This document shows, in pieces, positions 1 to 8,155 of a stretch of DNA of 64,000 nt (the first letter of the stretch is position 1; the number at the start of each line of letters is the position of its first letter). The position numbers were made by a program, and so were the translations under genes. The DNA comes from Sphingobacterium puteale. Lineage in GTDB: Bacteria; Bacteroidota; Bacteroidia; Sphingobacteriales; Sphingobacteriaceae. The DNA lies in contig NZ_RBWS01000013.1 in NCBI RefSeq assembly GCF_003627955.1, positions 62,001 to 126,000 on the forward strand, read 5' to 3'. The notes under the pieces were generated by a model. The model ran no database searches and was not told the DNA's origin. It saw only the letters and a program-made list of their open reading frames with translations.

Positions 1-368
1 AATAGGTGGTTACGGAAGAAAAATGTAGCAACCATACCCAAAGCACACAATAAGATGGTAACCTCAAATGTTACAGGAACAAAGTTTGGCATTGCAAAAG
101 ATGGTTTACCACCAATATTCATTGGCCAATCGTATACCATAGTATAATACAACAAACTAAAACCTAATGTCGTTCCCAATGCTCCAAAGCAAAATGCTGC
201 GATAGGCAAGCGAGAAGGTTTCACACCTAACTTCGCTTCGATGCCGTGGATAGGCATCGGAGTAAAGCAGTCATAAATACTTATATTGTTTGCTTGCAAT
301 TTGTCGATCCCATGCATCATGTCATCCGGATCCGCAAAACTACCTAATATATATTTTGTATTGCTCAT
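1..368 (-). CDS. actD: Alternative complex III subunit ActD (DUF3341), partial
   Basis: The 3' end of this gene lies beyond the left edge of the window. The start is ATG on the minus strand at 366-368, giving MSNTKYILGSFADPDD, a typical opening for DUF3341/ActD. Two hydrophobic segments follow: one around AAFCFGALGTTLGFSLLYY and one near the window edge. In the family ActD is a two-helix membrane subunit of the quinol:cytochrome c (or direct oxidase) oxidoreductase called alternative complex III. It lies 6 nt downstream of actC, so the genes are co-transcribed. The neighbouring act genes make the call firm although the protein is truncated by the window. Confidence 0.88.
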   Translation of the reverse strand, partial: MSNTKYILGSFADPDDMMHGIDKLQANNISIYDCFTPMPIHGIEAKLGVKPSRLPIAAFCFGALGTTLGFSLLYYTMVYDWPMNIGGKPSFAMPNFVPVTFEVTILLCALGMVATFFFRNHL

Positions 369-374
369 TGCTGA

Positions 375-1859
375 TTATTTTCTAACTGATAATTCTTTAA
401 TCTCTTCTTCTGTCACTGAATCATATTTTTCCAATGATTCTTGGAAGTACTCCACTTGCTCTGCAGGGAAAGCACCTTCTTGAGCCAATTTAGTTTTATG
501 TTGTAATGACGATGATTTCAACAACAATTTAACTTCGGCAATTGCGATACCTGGCAAGAAACGTAAGAACAACAAGAATAACGTAAAGAATAATCCAATT
601 GAACCTACAAAGATACCTACGTCTGTCCAAGTTGGGTAGAACATTGCCCACGATGAAGGCAAGTAATCACGGTGCAATGAAGTCACGATAATTACGAAAC
701 GCTCAAACCACATACCGATATTTACTACAATGGATAGAATCCATGAGATCGGAATACTTGTACGGATTTTTTTGAACCAGAATAATTGCGGAGAAATTAC
801 GTTACAAGTCATCATTGACCAGTAAGCCCAAGCGTATGGACCCAACATACGGTTCTCGAAAGCATACATTTCGTATTCTGAACGAGAGTACATTGCAATA
901 AACAACTCTGTTAAGTAAGCCACACCCACGATAGAACCTGTCGTCATGATGATGATATTCATCGATTCAATGTGGAACATCGTGATGTAGTTCTCAAAGT
1001 TCATTACTTTACGTAAGATCAACAATAAGGTCTGTACCATCGCGAAACCTGAGAAGATCGCACCTGCCACGAAATATGGCGGGAAGATCGTCGTGTGCCA
1101 TCCAGGGATAACCGAAGTTGCAAAGTCCATGGATACGATGGTGTGTACAGAAAGTACCAGTGGAGTTGAAATACCTGCCAAGATCAAGGACACGATTTCA
1201 AAACGTTGCCAAGTCTTCACAGAACCATTCCAACCGAATGATAATACAGAATAAATCTTTTGTTTTAATCCAGTAGCACGGTCACGGATAGTCGCGATAT
1301 CCGGCAACAAACCACAGTACCAGAATACCAAGGATACTGTGAAGTATGTTGAGATCGCAAACGCATCCCATACCAATGGAGAGTTGAAGTTTACCCAAAG
1401 TGATCCAAATTGATTTGGAAGTGGGAAAATCCAATATGCCAACCAAGGACGCCCCATGTGAGCGACAACGTATGTAGCCGCACAGATTACCGCAAAGATC
1501 GTCATCGCCTCTGCGGAACGGTTGATGGAATTACGCCAGTTCTGACGGAAAATTAATAATACGGCCGAAATCAACGTACCGGCGTGACCGATACCAACCC
1601 ACCATACGAAGTCGGTGATATCCCAAGCCCAGCCTACAGTTTTATTCAGACCCCAAGCGCCGATACCTGTCCAAAAGGTATAACTAACGCTAACTACCCA
1701 TAATAAAGCTCCCAATACAGCAACGGTAAAACCAATCCACCATGCTTTATTTGGTTTATTTTCAACCGGTAGTAAGATATCATCCGTAATTTTTGCATAC
1801 GTGATGTCTTTACCGGTCATTAATGGTTCTCTTAATATTGATTCGTTATGCGATGACAT
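375..1859 (-). CDS. actC: Alternative complex III subunit ActC, NrfD/PsrC-like quinol-binding membrane protein
   Basis: The 494-residue protein is strongly hydrophobic with about ten predicted membrane helices, as expected for an NrfD/PsrC-family subunit. Family-typical motifs are visible, including WWVGIGHAGTLISA in the first third and HMGRPW shortly after. In alternative complex III, ActC and its paralogue ActF anchor the periplasmic ActA/ActB part and bind menaquinol. It sits 29 nt downstream of actB and 6 nt upstream of actD. The order cytochrome-actB-actC-actD matches Bacteroidota act operons. Assignment as ActC rather than ActF rests on its position directly after actB. Confidence 0.93.
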   Translation of the reverse strand: MSSHNESILREPLMTGKDITYAKITDDILLPVENKPNKAWWIGFTVAVLGALLWVVSVSYTFWTGIGAWGLNKTVGWAWDITDFVWWVGIGHAGTLISAVLLIFRQNWRNSINRSAEAMTIFAVICAATYVVAHMGRPWLAYWIFPLPNQFGSLWVNFNSPLVWDAFAISTYFTVSLVFWYCGLLPDIATIRDRATGLKQKIYSVLSFGWNGSVKTWQRFEIVSLILAGISTPLVLSVHTIVSMDFATSVIPGWHTTIFPPYFVAGAIFSGFAMVQTLLLILRKVMNFENYITMFHIESMNIIIMTTGSIVGVAYLTELFIAMYSRSEYEMYAFENRMLGPYAWAYWSMMTCNVISPQLFWFKKIRTSIPISWILSIVVNIGMWFERFVIIVTSLHRDYLPSSWAMFYPTWTDVGIFVGSIGLFFTLFLLFLRFLPGIAIAEVKLLLKSSSLQHKTKLAQEGAFPAEQVEYFQESLEKYDSVTEEEIKELSVRK

Positions 1860-1888
1860 AGTATTTTTATTTCAAATATTGTACAAGA

Positions 1889-4800
1889 TTACGCCTCAAA
1901 AGTGTTTCTAACTTTTGTCATATAACCGATACCCGGTTGAACATTGATTTCCTCAAGTACGTAATAAACACGCTCGTTGCGCAATGCTTTGGATACTTCT
2001 GATTCTGGATCGTTAGCGTCACCGAAGATGATTGCATTTGCCGAACATGCTTGTTGACAAGCCATTTGGATATCACCATCTTTCACTTTGCGGTTTTCAA
2101 TCTTAGCCTGCAATTTACCTGCTTGGATACGTTGGATACACATTGAACATTTTTCCATTACCCCACGTGAACGAGTGACCACATCTGGATTCAAGACCAA
2201 TTGTGTGAACTCATTGTTCAAGTAGTTGTCAAAACGTGAATCATTCCAGTATGCGAACCAGTTGAAACGACGAACTTTGAACGGACAGTTGTTCGCACAG
2301 TAACGTGTACCAAAACAACGGTTATATGCCATATGGTTCAAACCTTCTGAAGAGTGTACTGTTGCCAATACTGGACAAACCGTTTCACAAGGAGCGTGAC
2401 CACAGTGCTGACACAACATCGGTTGGTGAACAACAGTGATATCTTCGAAATCCAATTCAGCTGAAGCTTTCGCAATCTCTTTCTCTTTTGTCAGATCTTT
2501 CTCTTTGCCTTCGATTGTATAGTAACGATCGATACGTAACCAGTGCATCTCACGACGACGACGAACCTCATCACGACCTACAACAGGGATGTTATTCTCC
2601 ACGTTACATGCTACGATACAAGCACCACAACCTGTACAAGCGTTCAAGTCGATTGCCATCACCCATTTGTGGCCCGGTTGCTCATATTTATTCCACAGAT
2701 CGTACGTTTTGTGATTATCTGTAAAACGTCCTGCCTCAGAGTTAGGATCTTTCAAATATTTTGCAAATGTCGTCTCACGAATCACGTTACGACCTTCGAT
2801 CGTGTGGTGTGTTTGTGTTTGTGCCAATTGGTAAGTTCCGGAAGCTTTCGCTACAGTTGCTTTTGCAATGCCTTGAACTGTACCGTTGATGATAGATGCG
2901 AATGGGAATGCGTTTTTACCAACTTCATTACCTGCTTTACCAACTTTAGTTCGACCGTAGCCTACTGCAACTGAAACCGTTCCTTGTGCTTGACCTGGTT
3001 GTTGTACAACCGGCAATTCCAATTCAACACCATTTGCTTTTACTGTTACTTTACCATCTTCACCCAAGCCTAGTTTTTCAGCATCTTTAGGGTTTAGGGC
3101 TGCATAATTGTCCCAAGTTACTTTAGATACTGGGTCTGGCAATTCCTGTAAGTAAGCATTGTTTGCATAACGACCATCGCGAAGAGCAGCAGGTTCGTAA
3201 AGTTTCAATTCAAACTCGCCAGTGATTGCTTTGCTAGAAGCTTCGATTGCAGCAGCGGCAGCAGCAGCATTTCCTGTAAATGCAGGAGCAGTTGAAGCTT
3301 TGGCACCTTTATATTCAAAACCAGTTTGCAATACAGCATCCCAGTTTTTCGTAGAACCAGCTAAGATTTGTGTAGACCACAAGTTCTTAACAAAGTTGTA
3401 CATATCTGTTGTGTTTCCTGCCCAAGTCAACAAGCTTTGTTCAGCTTGACGTGTTTGGAAAACAGGATTGATTGTCGGTTGAACGATTGAATATAAACCT
3501 TCTTTCGGATTAGCATCACCCCAAGACTCCAAGAAAGTACTTGCGGGAGCAATCGCTGTCAATTCCGACGCAGTTTCATCAGCACGTTGTGCGAATGATA
3601 AAGTGAAAGGAATCTGTTTCAATACAGCTTTGACATCCTCTGCTTTGAAGTAGTCATAAACAGGGTTGCTGTTCAAGAAGAACGCTACACCTACCTGACC
3701 AGCTTTTGCAGCAGCTAAGAAAGCTTGGAAAGAAGAATCCGAACCTTGGTATTGTTTCGAATAGTTATCTAAATCAATGATTGTACCGTAAGCACCCAAT
3801 GCAACGTTGATCGCGTTGACCAATACCTGAACATTCACATCGTTTGAACCGGCAACAACTACGGCAGCACCTTTGCTGTTGACCAATTCTTTTGCCGCTA
3901 GGGCTACACCTTTTTGTGCTTTTTTGTTTGCAGTCGCGCCAGCCAATGATTGACCAGTGATTGCATTATATAAAGCGATCAACGTAGCACCTTCTTCCGA
4001 AGGTTTGATCGCAATACGCGCATCCGCATTTGTACCCGTCATCGAAAGACCGGACTCAAATTGTACGTGACGTGACATTTTTCCATTTTTCAATGATTTG
4101 TAGTCACGGTTTTTAGCGTATTGTTGTGTATGTTCTTCACCTGCCAACCAAGTTCCCAAGAAATCAGCAGCAACTGAAACGATTACATTTGCTTTATCAA
4201 AATTGTATGAAGGAACTACAGCTTTACCAAAAGAAGCTTTATTTGCTTCGATAATACCGCTGTAAGAAACAGCGTCGTATTGTACGTGGTTAACTGTAGG
4301 GAATTTCGTTGCGAAAGCAGCGATAGCTGCCAAAGTTGAAGGACTGTTTACGGTATTCGAAACGATCGTGATTTGTTTGCCAGAAGATGCAGCAGCAGTC
4401 AATGCTTTAACAACTTCCCCATCCAATTTAGACCACTCTACATCTTGACCTTTCAATTGTGCTTGCTTCAATTTAGACTCATCATATAAATCTAATACAG
4501 AAGCAGCGGTCGTTGAATCCAAACCTTGGTTCAAACCAATCGCATTCGGATTAGGCTCAACATTGATCGGACGACCTTCACGCGTTTTAACCAAGATACT
4601 CTGACCATTGAATGTCGAAGCATAGTAGTTAGGTATACCTGGAGTTATTTCTTCAGGCTTAATCAAGTAAGGAACTGCCTTATGCACAGGAGTACGGTTA
4701 CAAGCCGCTAAAGAAACAGCACCCAAACCAAAACCTAATGCTTTCAAGAAGTCACGGCGAGGAGTTTTAGTACTCAAGCCAGCTTCGTTTAATACATCTT

Positions 4801-4903
4801 CTACAGGAATAGATTCGGCAAACTCACCCTTGCTTCCCTCAACGAAAGCAGGAGTTTGATTTAACTCTTCCAAACCTTTCCAATATTTTTTATTGCTATC
4901 CAT
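1889..4903 (-). CDS. actB: Alternative complex III subunit ActB, molybdopterin-oxidoreductase-like fused to an iron-sulfur subunit
   Basis: This 1004-residue protein has a Tat-type signal (RRDFLK at 49-54) followed by a lipobox-like LAAC ending at Cys68, so it is probably exported folded and lipid-anchored. The long middle part resembles a molybdopterin oxidoreductase. In characterised ActB proteins that domain carries no molybdenum cofactor. The C-terminal quarter is a ferredoxin-type electron-transfer module with cysteine groups CTGCGACIVAC, CQHCGHAPCETVC, CFGTRYCANNC, and CSMC paired with CQQAC. These suit three [4Fe-4S] clusters and one [3Fe-4S] cluster. It transfers electrons from quinol in ActC towards the hemes of the upstream cytochrome. 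A run of seven alanines lies near residue 545. Confidence 0.94.
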   Translation of the reverse strand: MDSNKKYWKGLEELNQTPAFVEGSKGEFAESIPVEDVLNEAGLSTKTPRRDFLKALGFGLGAVSLAACNRTPVHKAVPYLIKPEEITPGIPNYYASTFNGQSILVKTREGRPINVEPNPNAIGLNQGLDSTTAASVLDLYDESKLKQAQLKGQDVEWSKLDGEVVKALTAAASSGKQITIVSNTVNSPSTLAAIAAFATKFPTVNHVQYDAVSYSGIIEANKASFGKAVVPSYNFDKANVIVSVAADFLGTWLAGEEHTQQYAKNRDYKSLKNGKMSRHVQFESGLSMTGTNADARIAIKPSEEGATLIALYNAITGQSLAGATANKKAQKGVALAAKELVNSKGAAVVVAGSNDVNVQVLVNAINVALGAYGTIIDLDNYSKQYQGSDSSFQAFLAAAKAGQVGVAFFLNSNPVYDYFKAEDVKAVLKQIPFTLSFAQRADETASELTAIAPASTFLESWGDANPKEGLYSIVQPTINPVFQTRQAEQSLLTWAGNTTDMYNFVKNLWSTQILAGSTKNWDAVLQTGFEYKGAKASTAPAFTGNAAAAAAAIEASSKAITGEFELKLYEPAALRDGRYANNAYLQELPDPVSKVTWDNYAALNPKDAEKLGLGEDGKVTVKANGVELELPVVQQPGQAQGTVSVAVGYGRTKVGKAGNEVGKNAFPFASIINGTVQGIAKATVAKASGTYQLAQTQTHHTIEGRNVIRETTFAKYLKDPNSEAGRFTDNHKTYDLWNKYEQPGHKWVMAIDLNACTGCGACIVACNVENNIPVVGRDEVRRRREMHWLRIDRYYTIEGKEKDLTKEKEIAKASAELDFEDITVVHQPMLCQHCGHAPCETVCPVLATVHSSEGLNHMAYNRCFGTRYCANNCPFKVRRFNWFAYWNDSRFDNYLNNEFTQLVLNPDVVTRSRGVMEKCSMCIQRIQAGKLQAKIENRKVKDGDIQMACQQACSANAIIFGDANDPESEVSKALRNERVYYVLEEINVQPGIGYMTKVRNTFEA

Positions 4904-4940
4904 TTAAGCTGTATATAAGATTGCGTATTTCAAATAATTA

Positions 4941-6212
4941 TTAATAGTGACATTTACCACACTCAAGACCACCGATCATGGCTGCAGTCATTTTCTCACC
5001 TTTCTTAATTCTTTCGTGTGCCTTGATCAGATCTTCATAATATTTATTATCCGATTTGATATCTGTCTTTTTGTGACAGTCCACACACCATTTCATGGTC
5101 AATGGAGAATATTGGTATACTTCTTCCATATTTTGGATCGGTCCGTGACAAGTCTGACACTCTACTCCAGCAACCACAACGTGTTGTGAGTGATTGAAGT
5201 AAGCGAAATCAGGCAAGTTGTGGATACGAACCCATTGAATTGGCTTCGGATTGTTACCATAAGTACGTGTCTCAGGATTCCAATCTAACGCACGGTAGAT
5301 CTTCGCGATTTCTGGTGAGATTTCACCATCGTAATGCTCTGATGCAGTGATTGTATTGTGACAGTTCATACATACATTGGCCGATGGAATAGACGCATTT
5401 TTAGATTTAAATGCACCACCGTGACAATATTGACACTCAATTTTATTTACACCTGCGTGGATTTGGTGTGAGAACTTGATTGGCTGAACAGGCTTGTAAC
5501 CTTCGTGGACACCTACGTTCCACATCGTCTTCCAACCACCTACTGCCAAGAGAGCAACAAGCATCAACACGGTAAATCCAACCAATTTTTTGTTTTTAAC
5601 GAATGCTTTCGCAAACTTCACAAAACGTTGATTGTCTTCAGGTTCTTGTTGCGCTGCAATAGCTTCCTGATTTTTAGCAATTACATTTTCTAAGGTACGG
5701 ATCACACGGTTCAACACCACGATCACAACAACTGCCAAAACAACAACCGCGATCAAGCCCAAGATCATGAACATAGATGCATTGTCATCTTTTGCTGCTG
5801 CGCCATCTTTAGTAGGATCTTTCGGTTTCTCTACAGAGGCATCTTTGATAAACGCGATTACCGATTTAATCTGATCATCAGATAAATCCGTAAAAGAAGT
5901 CATCACAGACTTGTTGTACTCTTCAAAGATTTTAACCGCTTCGGCATCACCAGAAGCAATTAGAGCTTGAGAGTTGCGGATCCATTTAATCAACCATTCT
6001 TCAGATTTTGTATCTGGAACTCCTTTCAACGCAGGACCAACTACTTTTCTGTCAATGGCGTGACAGGATGTACACTTAGATTTGAAGATTTTTTCACCTT
6101 CCTTGACATCTTGCGCATGCAACGTCGTAACGGCAAATAATAGCATCAAACTCGTTGACACCACCCTCGCAAGGCTTCCCAAAACGGATGAGATAGTTCT
6201 CATATTTAGCAC
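4941..6212 (-). CDS. actA: Fused ActE-like/ActA-like hexaheme cytochrome c of alternative complex III
   Basis: The 423-residue protein has a signal-like N-terminus and six CxxCH heme-binding motifs: CTSCH at 47-51, then CQYCH 260-264, CMNCH 281-285, CQTCH 352-356, CVDCH 376-380 and CGKCH 418-422. The first heme belongs to a small class-I cytochrome c domain (about 35-125) like ActE. The last five form the pentaheme ActA domain. Two membrane helices at about 147-168 and 209-227 separate the halves. It is the first gene of the act operon, 37 nt upstream of actB, and relays electrons from ActB to a terminal oxidase or soluble cytochrome. The fusion of monoheme and pentaheme parts is noteworthy. 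The start at 6212 is the first Met; M4 is an equal alternative. Confidence 0.9.
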   Translation of the reverse strand: MLNMRTISSVLGSLARVVSTSLMLLFAVTTLHAQDVKEGEKIFKSKCTSCHAIDRKVVGPALKGVPDTKSEEWLIKWIRNSQALIASGDAEAVKIFEEYNKSVMTSFTDLSDDQIKSVIAFIKDASVEKPKDPTKDGAAAKDDNASMFMILGLIAVVVLAVVVIVVLNRVIRTLENVIAKNQEAIAAQQEPEDNQRFVKFAKAFVKNKKLVGFTVLMLVALLAVGGWKTMWNVGVHEGYKPVQPIKFSHQIHAGVNKIECQYCHGGAFKSKNASIPSANVCMNCHNTITASEHYDGEISPEIAKIYRALDWNPETRTYGNNPKPIQWVRIHNLPDFAYFNHSQHVVVAGVECQTCHGPIQNMEEVYQYSPLTMKWCVDCHKKTDIKSDNKYYEDLIKAHERIKKGEKMTAAMIGGLECGKCHY

Positions 6213-6287
6213 TTTATACTATTTATTTGTGAATGTAAAAAATTAACTCCCATGGTTAAAGGAGCCACTACCCCCCTAACAATGCCA

Positions 6288-6320
6288 CAAAAGTATGATT
6301 TATTAATAAATCGCTGACAA
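6288..6320 (-). promoter_or_regulatory. Predicted promoter of the act operon
   Basis: Read on the minus strand this is TTG (6318-6320), 22 nt, then TACTTTTG (6288-6295). That matches the Bacteroidota sigma-A consensus TTTG or TTG, 17-23 nt, TAnnTTTG. It lies about 75 nt upstream of the cytochrome start codon. The rest of the 329-nt gap (6213-6541) shows no gene. Confidence 0.6.
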
Positions 6321-6541
6321 TTTTGTGACCTTTAATATCAATTTATAATCATTCTAAACAATTGCCTTTAAACCACCGTGAAATCACTATTATAGTAAAA
6401 AGTAGCTCTTTCGCTACAACTTTTCATTACGTCGTTCAATCAAATATAAGACATTACTATGACAATTTAAAATACCTGAATATCAAGATCATTCCGGACT
6501 AAAAAAAACATTTTCCATATTAATTTCGTAACTTTATAGGT

Positions 6542-7012
6542 ATGAAAGCGCTATTATATAGCTACTGTATCTGTTTGTTCCTCATAGGCTATTCCTGTCA
6601 GGGGCAGCAGAACATTAAACAGACTACGAAAATGGAAACGAATAAAAAATACAACCCGTTAAGCAAAGAAGAGGAATATGTGATTGTGCATAAAGGGACG
6701 GAACGTCCTTTTACGGGTGCACTTTTGGATAACAAAGCGAAAGGAACTTACATTTGTCGACGTTGCGATAGTCCACTGTACCGTTCGGAGTCAAAATTTG
6801 AATCTGGTTGTGGCTGGCCGAGCTTTGATGATGAGATCCCTGAAGCAATCACGCGGATCACAGATGCAGATGGACGCCGCACAGAAATTCTCTGTACTAA
6901 ATGCGGTGCGCATTTGGGGCATGTTTTTCTTGGAGAAGGTTTCACGGCAAAAAACACGCGCCATTGCGTCAATTCTATTTCAATGAAATTTGTAGCGAAT
7001 ACTACAAAGTAG
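6542..7012 (+). CDS. msrB: Peptide-methionine (R)-S-oxide reductase MsrB, lipoprotein form
   Basis: MsrB reduces methionine-R-sulfoxide in proteins back to methionine. The 156-residue product starts with a lipoprotein signal (lipobox LIGYSC, Cys19), so it probably repairs envelope proteins. The MsrB fold is complete: zinc ligands CRRC (72-75) and CTKC (118-121), the GCGWPSF motif at 89-95, and the catalytic cysteine in RHCVNS (Cys142; usually RYCINS). Length after signal removal fits a single-domain MsrB. It converges with the lacI-type gene: the two reading frames overlap by 11 nt at their 3' ends, and a terminator-like hairpin for msrB lies inside the regulator gene. Confidence 0.93.
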   Translation: MKALLYSYCICLFLIGYSCQGQQNIKQTTKMETNKKYNPLSKEEEYVIVHKGTERPFTGALLDNKAKGTYICRRCDSPLYRSESKFESGCGWPSFDDEIPEAITRITDADGRRTEILCTKCGAHLGHVFLGEGFTAKNTRHCVNSISMKFVANTTK

Positions 7013-8012
7013 CCTTTGCTTTCGTTGACTCACGAATTTTCAATTCACAAGGCAACACGAGCTTACGTGTTGCTTTTATTTTTCCCTGTAATCGAAGTAA
7101 AAGTATATTGATCAGATTTTCTGCGATCTCCTTGATCGGCTGTGAAACAACAGTGATGGATGGCTCCAGTAATTTAAATACAGTATGATCATCGAAGGCG
7201 ATCATCGCAGGCATGGCAAAATTATATTTCTTCGAAGCCTTTAATCCCGAAATCGCCAGATAATTGGTCGAGAATAAAACAGCATCCAGACGGTTTTCAC
7301 AAATAAAATCTTTTAATGACTCCATTGCTTCGTCATCCGAAGCATCCATTTGCACCTTCTGTATAAAACTTTGCTGTTTGTTATTATCCATTGCTTTCAG
7401 GTAACCGTCTGAGCGTTCTTTCATCTGCGTCTGGTCAGAATATAAGGACACAAAGCCAATACGTTTATACCCTTGCTGACACAGATGATTGGTGGCATCA
7501 AAGGCCCCCTGAAAGTTGTCAGCCCCTACATAATCTGTTTCCAGGTTCGGAAAATAGCGGTCAAAGAGCACAACGGGTATATTACTTTGCTGCAGTTGCT
7601 TAACAGTATCTTCCAAGCCATCTGATGGGGTAATAATAAAGCCATCGACCTGACGGTCGTAAAACATCTGAATTAACTCCCTCGCCTTGTCCACATCGTT
7701 ATTTGTGCTACAATAGATAATGCGGTATCCCTGCTCGTAAACCTTGCTTTCGATCAGACGTGCGATATTACCGAAAAATGGATTCGAGATGTCTTCGATA
7801 ATCAAACCCAATATCTTGGTTTTTCCGGTACGCAAGCTTTTCGCCAATTCATTTGGCTTATACCCTACTTTCTTGACATAATCCAATACGCGCTTGGTCA
7901 ACGCCTCGCTGATACGCTTCTCTTTTGCCTTGTCATTCAAAATAAAGGATACTGTAGTTACAGAAATTCCCAACGCCTTTGCGATATCACTGATCAGAAT
8001 ACGTTTCTTCAT
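7002..8012 (-). CDS. LacI/GalR-family transcriptional regulator
   Basis: The 336-residue protein has the LacI-type helix-turn-helix at residues 5-24 (ISDIAKALGISVTTVSFILN), a hinge region with LAKSLRTGKTKILGLI, and a periplasmic-binding-protein-like sensor domain (PxxFFGNIARLIE, VDGFIITPSDG, GFVSLYSDQTQMKERSDGY). Length is normal for the family. It is divergent from the GH92 mannosidase gene, separated by a 143-nt intergenic region. It is therefore a good candidate for local control of that gene by a sugar effector, which is inference. Its 3' end overlaps the end of msrB by 11 nt. Confidence 0.92.
   Translation of the reverse strand: MKKRILISDIAKALGISVTTVSFILNDKAKEKRISEALTKRVLDYVKKVGYKPNELAKSLRTGKTKILGLIIEDISNPFFGNIARLIESKVYEQGYRIIYCSTNNDVDKARELIQMFYDRQVDGFIITPSDGLEDTVKQLQQSNIPVVLFDRYFPNLETDYVGADNFQGAFDATNHLCQQGYKRIGFVSLYSDQTQMKERSDGYLKAMDNNKQQSFIQKVQMDASDDEAMESLKDFICENRLDAVLFSTNYLAISGLKASKKYNFAMPAMIAFDDHTVFKLLEPSITVVSQPIKEIAENLINILLLRLQGKIKATRKLVLPCELKIRESTKAKATL
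7049..7080 (+). terminator. Intrinsic terminator of msrB inside the lacI-type coding region
   Basis: An 8-bp stem GCAACACG (7052-7059) / CGTGTTGC (7066-7073) with loop AGCTTA is followed on the plus strand by TTTTATTTTT. This is terminator-like for msrB transcripts, yet it lies within the 3' coding part of the convergent regulator gene. Confidence 0.6.
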
Positions 8013-8094
8013 GTAGAGTAGGTTTGTTTAGTTTTTATTTCGAAGATTACTAAAGTAAAAAATTTAACGACAATTTACTAAAATAATAATAAAA

Positions 8095-8125
8095 TTGCGC
8101 TAAAAGGTTTTATTTACTAATTTTA
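8095..8125 (+). promoter_or_regulatory. Predicted GH92 promoter with nearby TTTACTAA motifs
   Basis: TTG at 8095-8097, a 20-nt spacer and TAATTTTA at 8118-8125 fit the Bacteroidota promoter pattern about 30 nt before the GH92 start codon. The word TTTACTAA occurs at about 8074 and again at about 8113, overlapping the -7 box. A short palindrome TTACT-AA-AGTAA lies at 8047-8058 near the regulator's start. These could be operators for the divergent LacI protein, but none has the usual central CG of LacI sites. Confidence 0.4.
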
Positions 8126-8155
8126 GGCAGTTTCAAATACCCGAACACAAAACCT

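Noticed and set aside
2488..2974. Long plus-strand frames antisense to actB (78 and 143 codons)
   Set aside because: They lie wholly within a well-conserved gene, have low-complexity Thr/Cys-rich translations and no recognisable motif. They are frame shadows.
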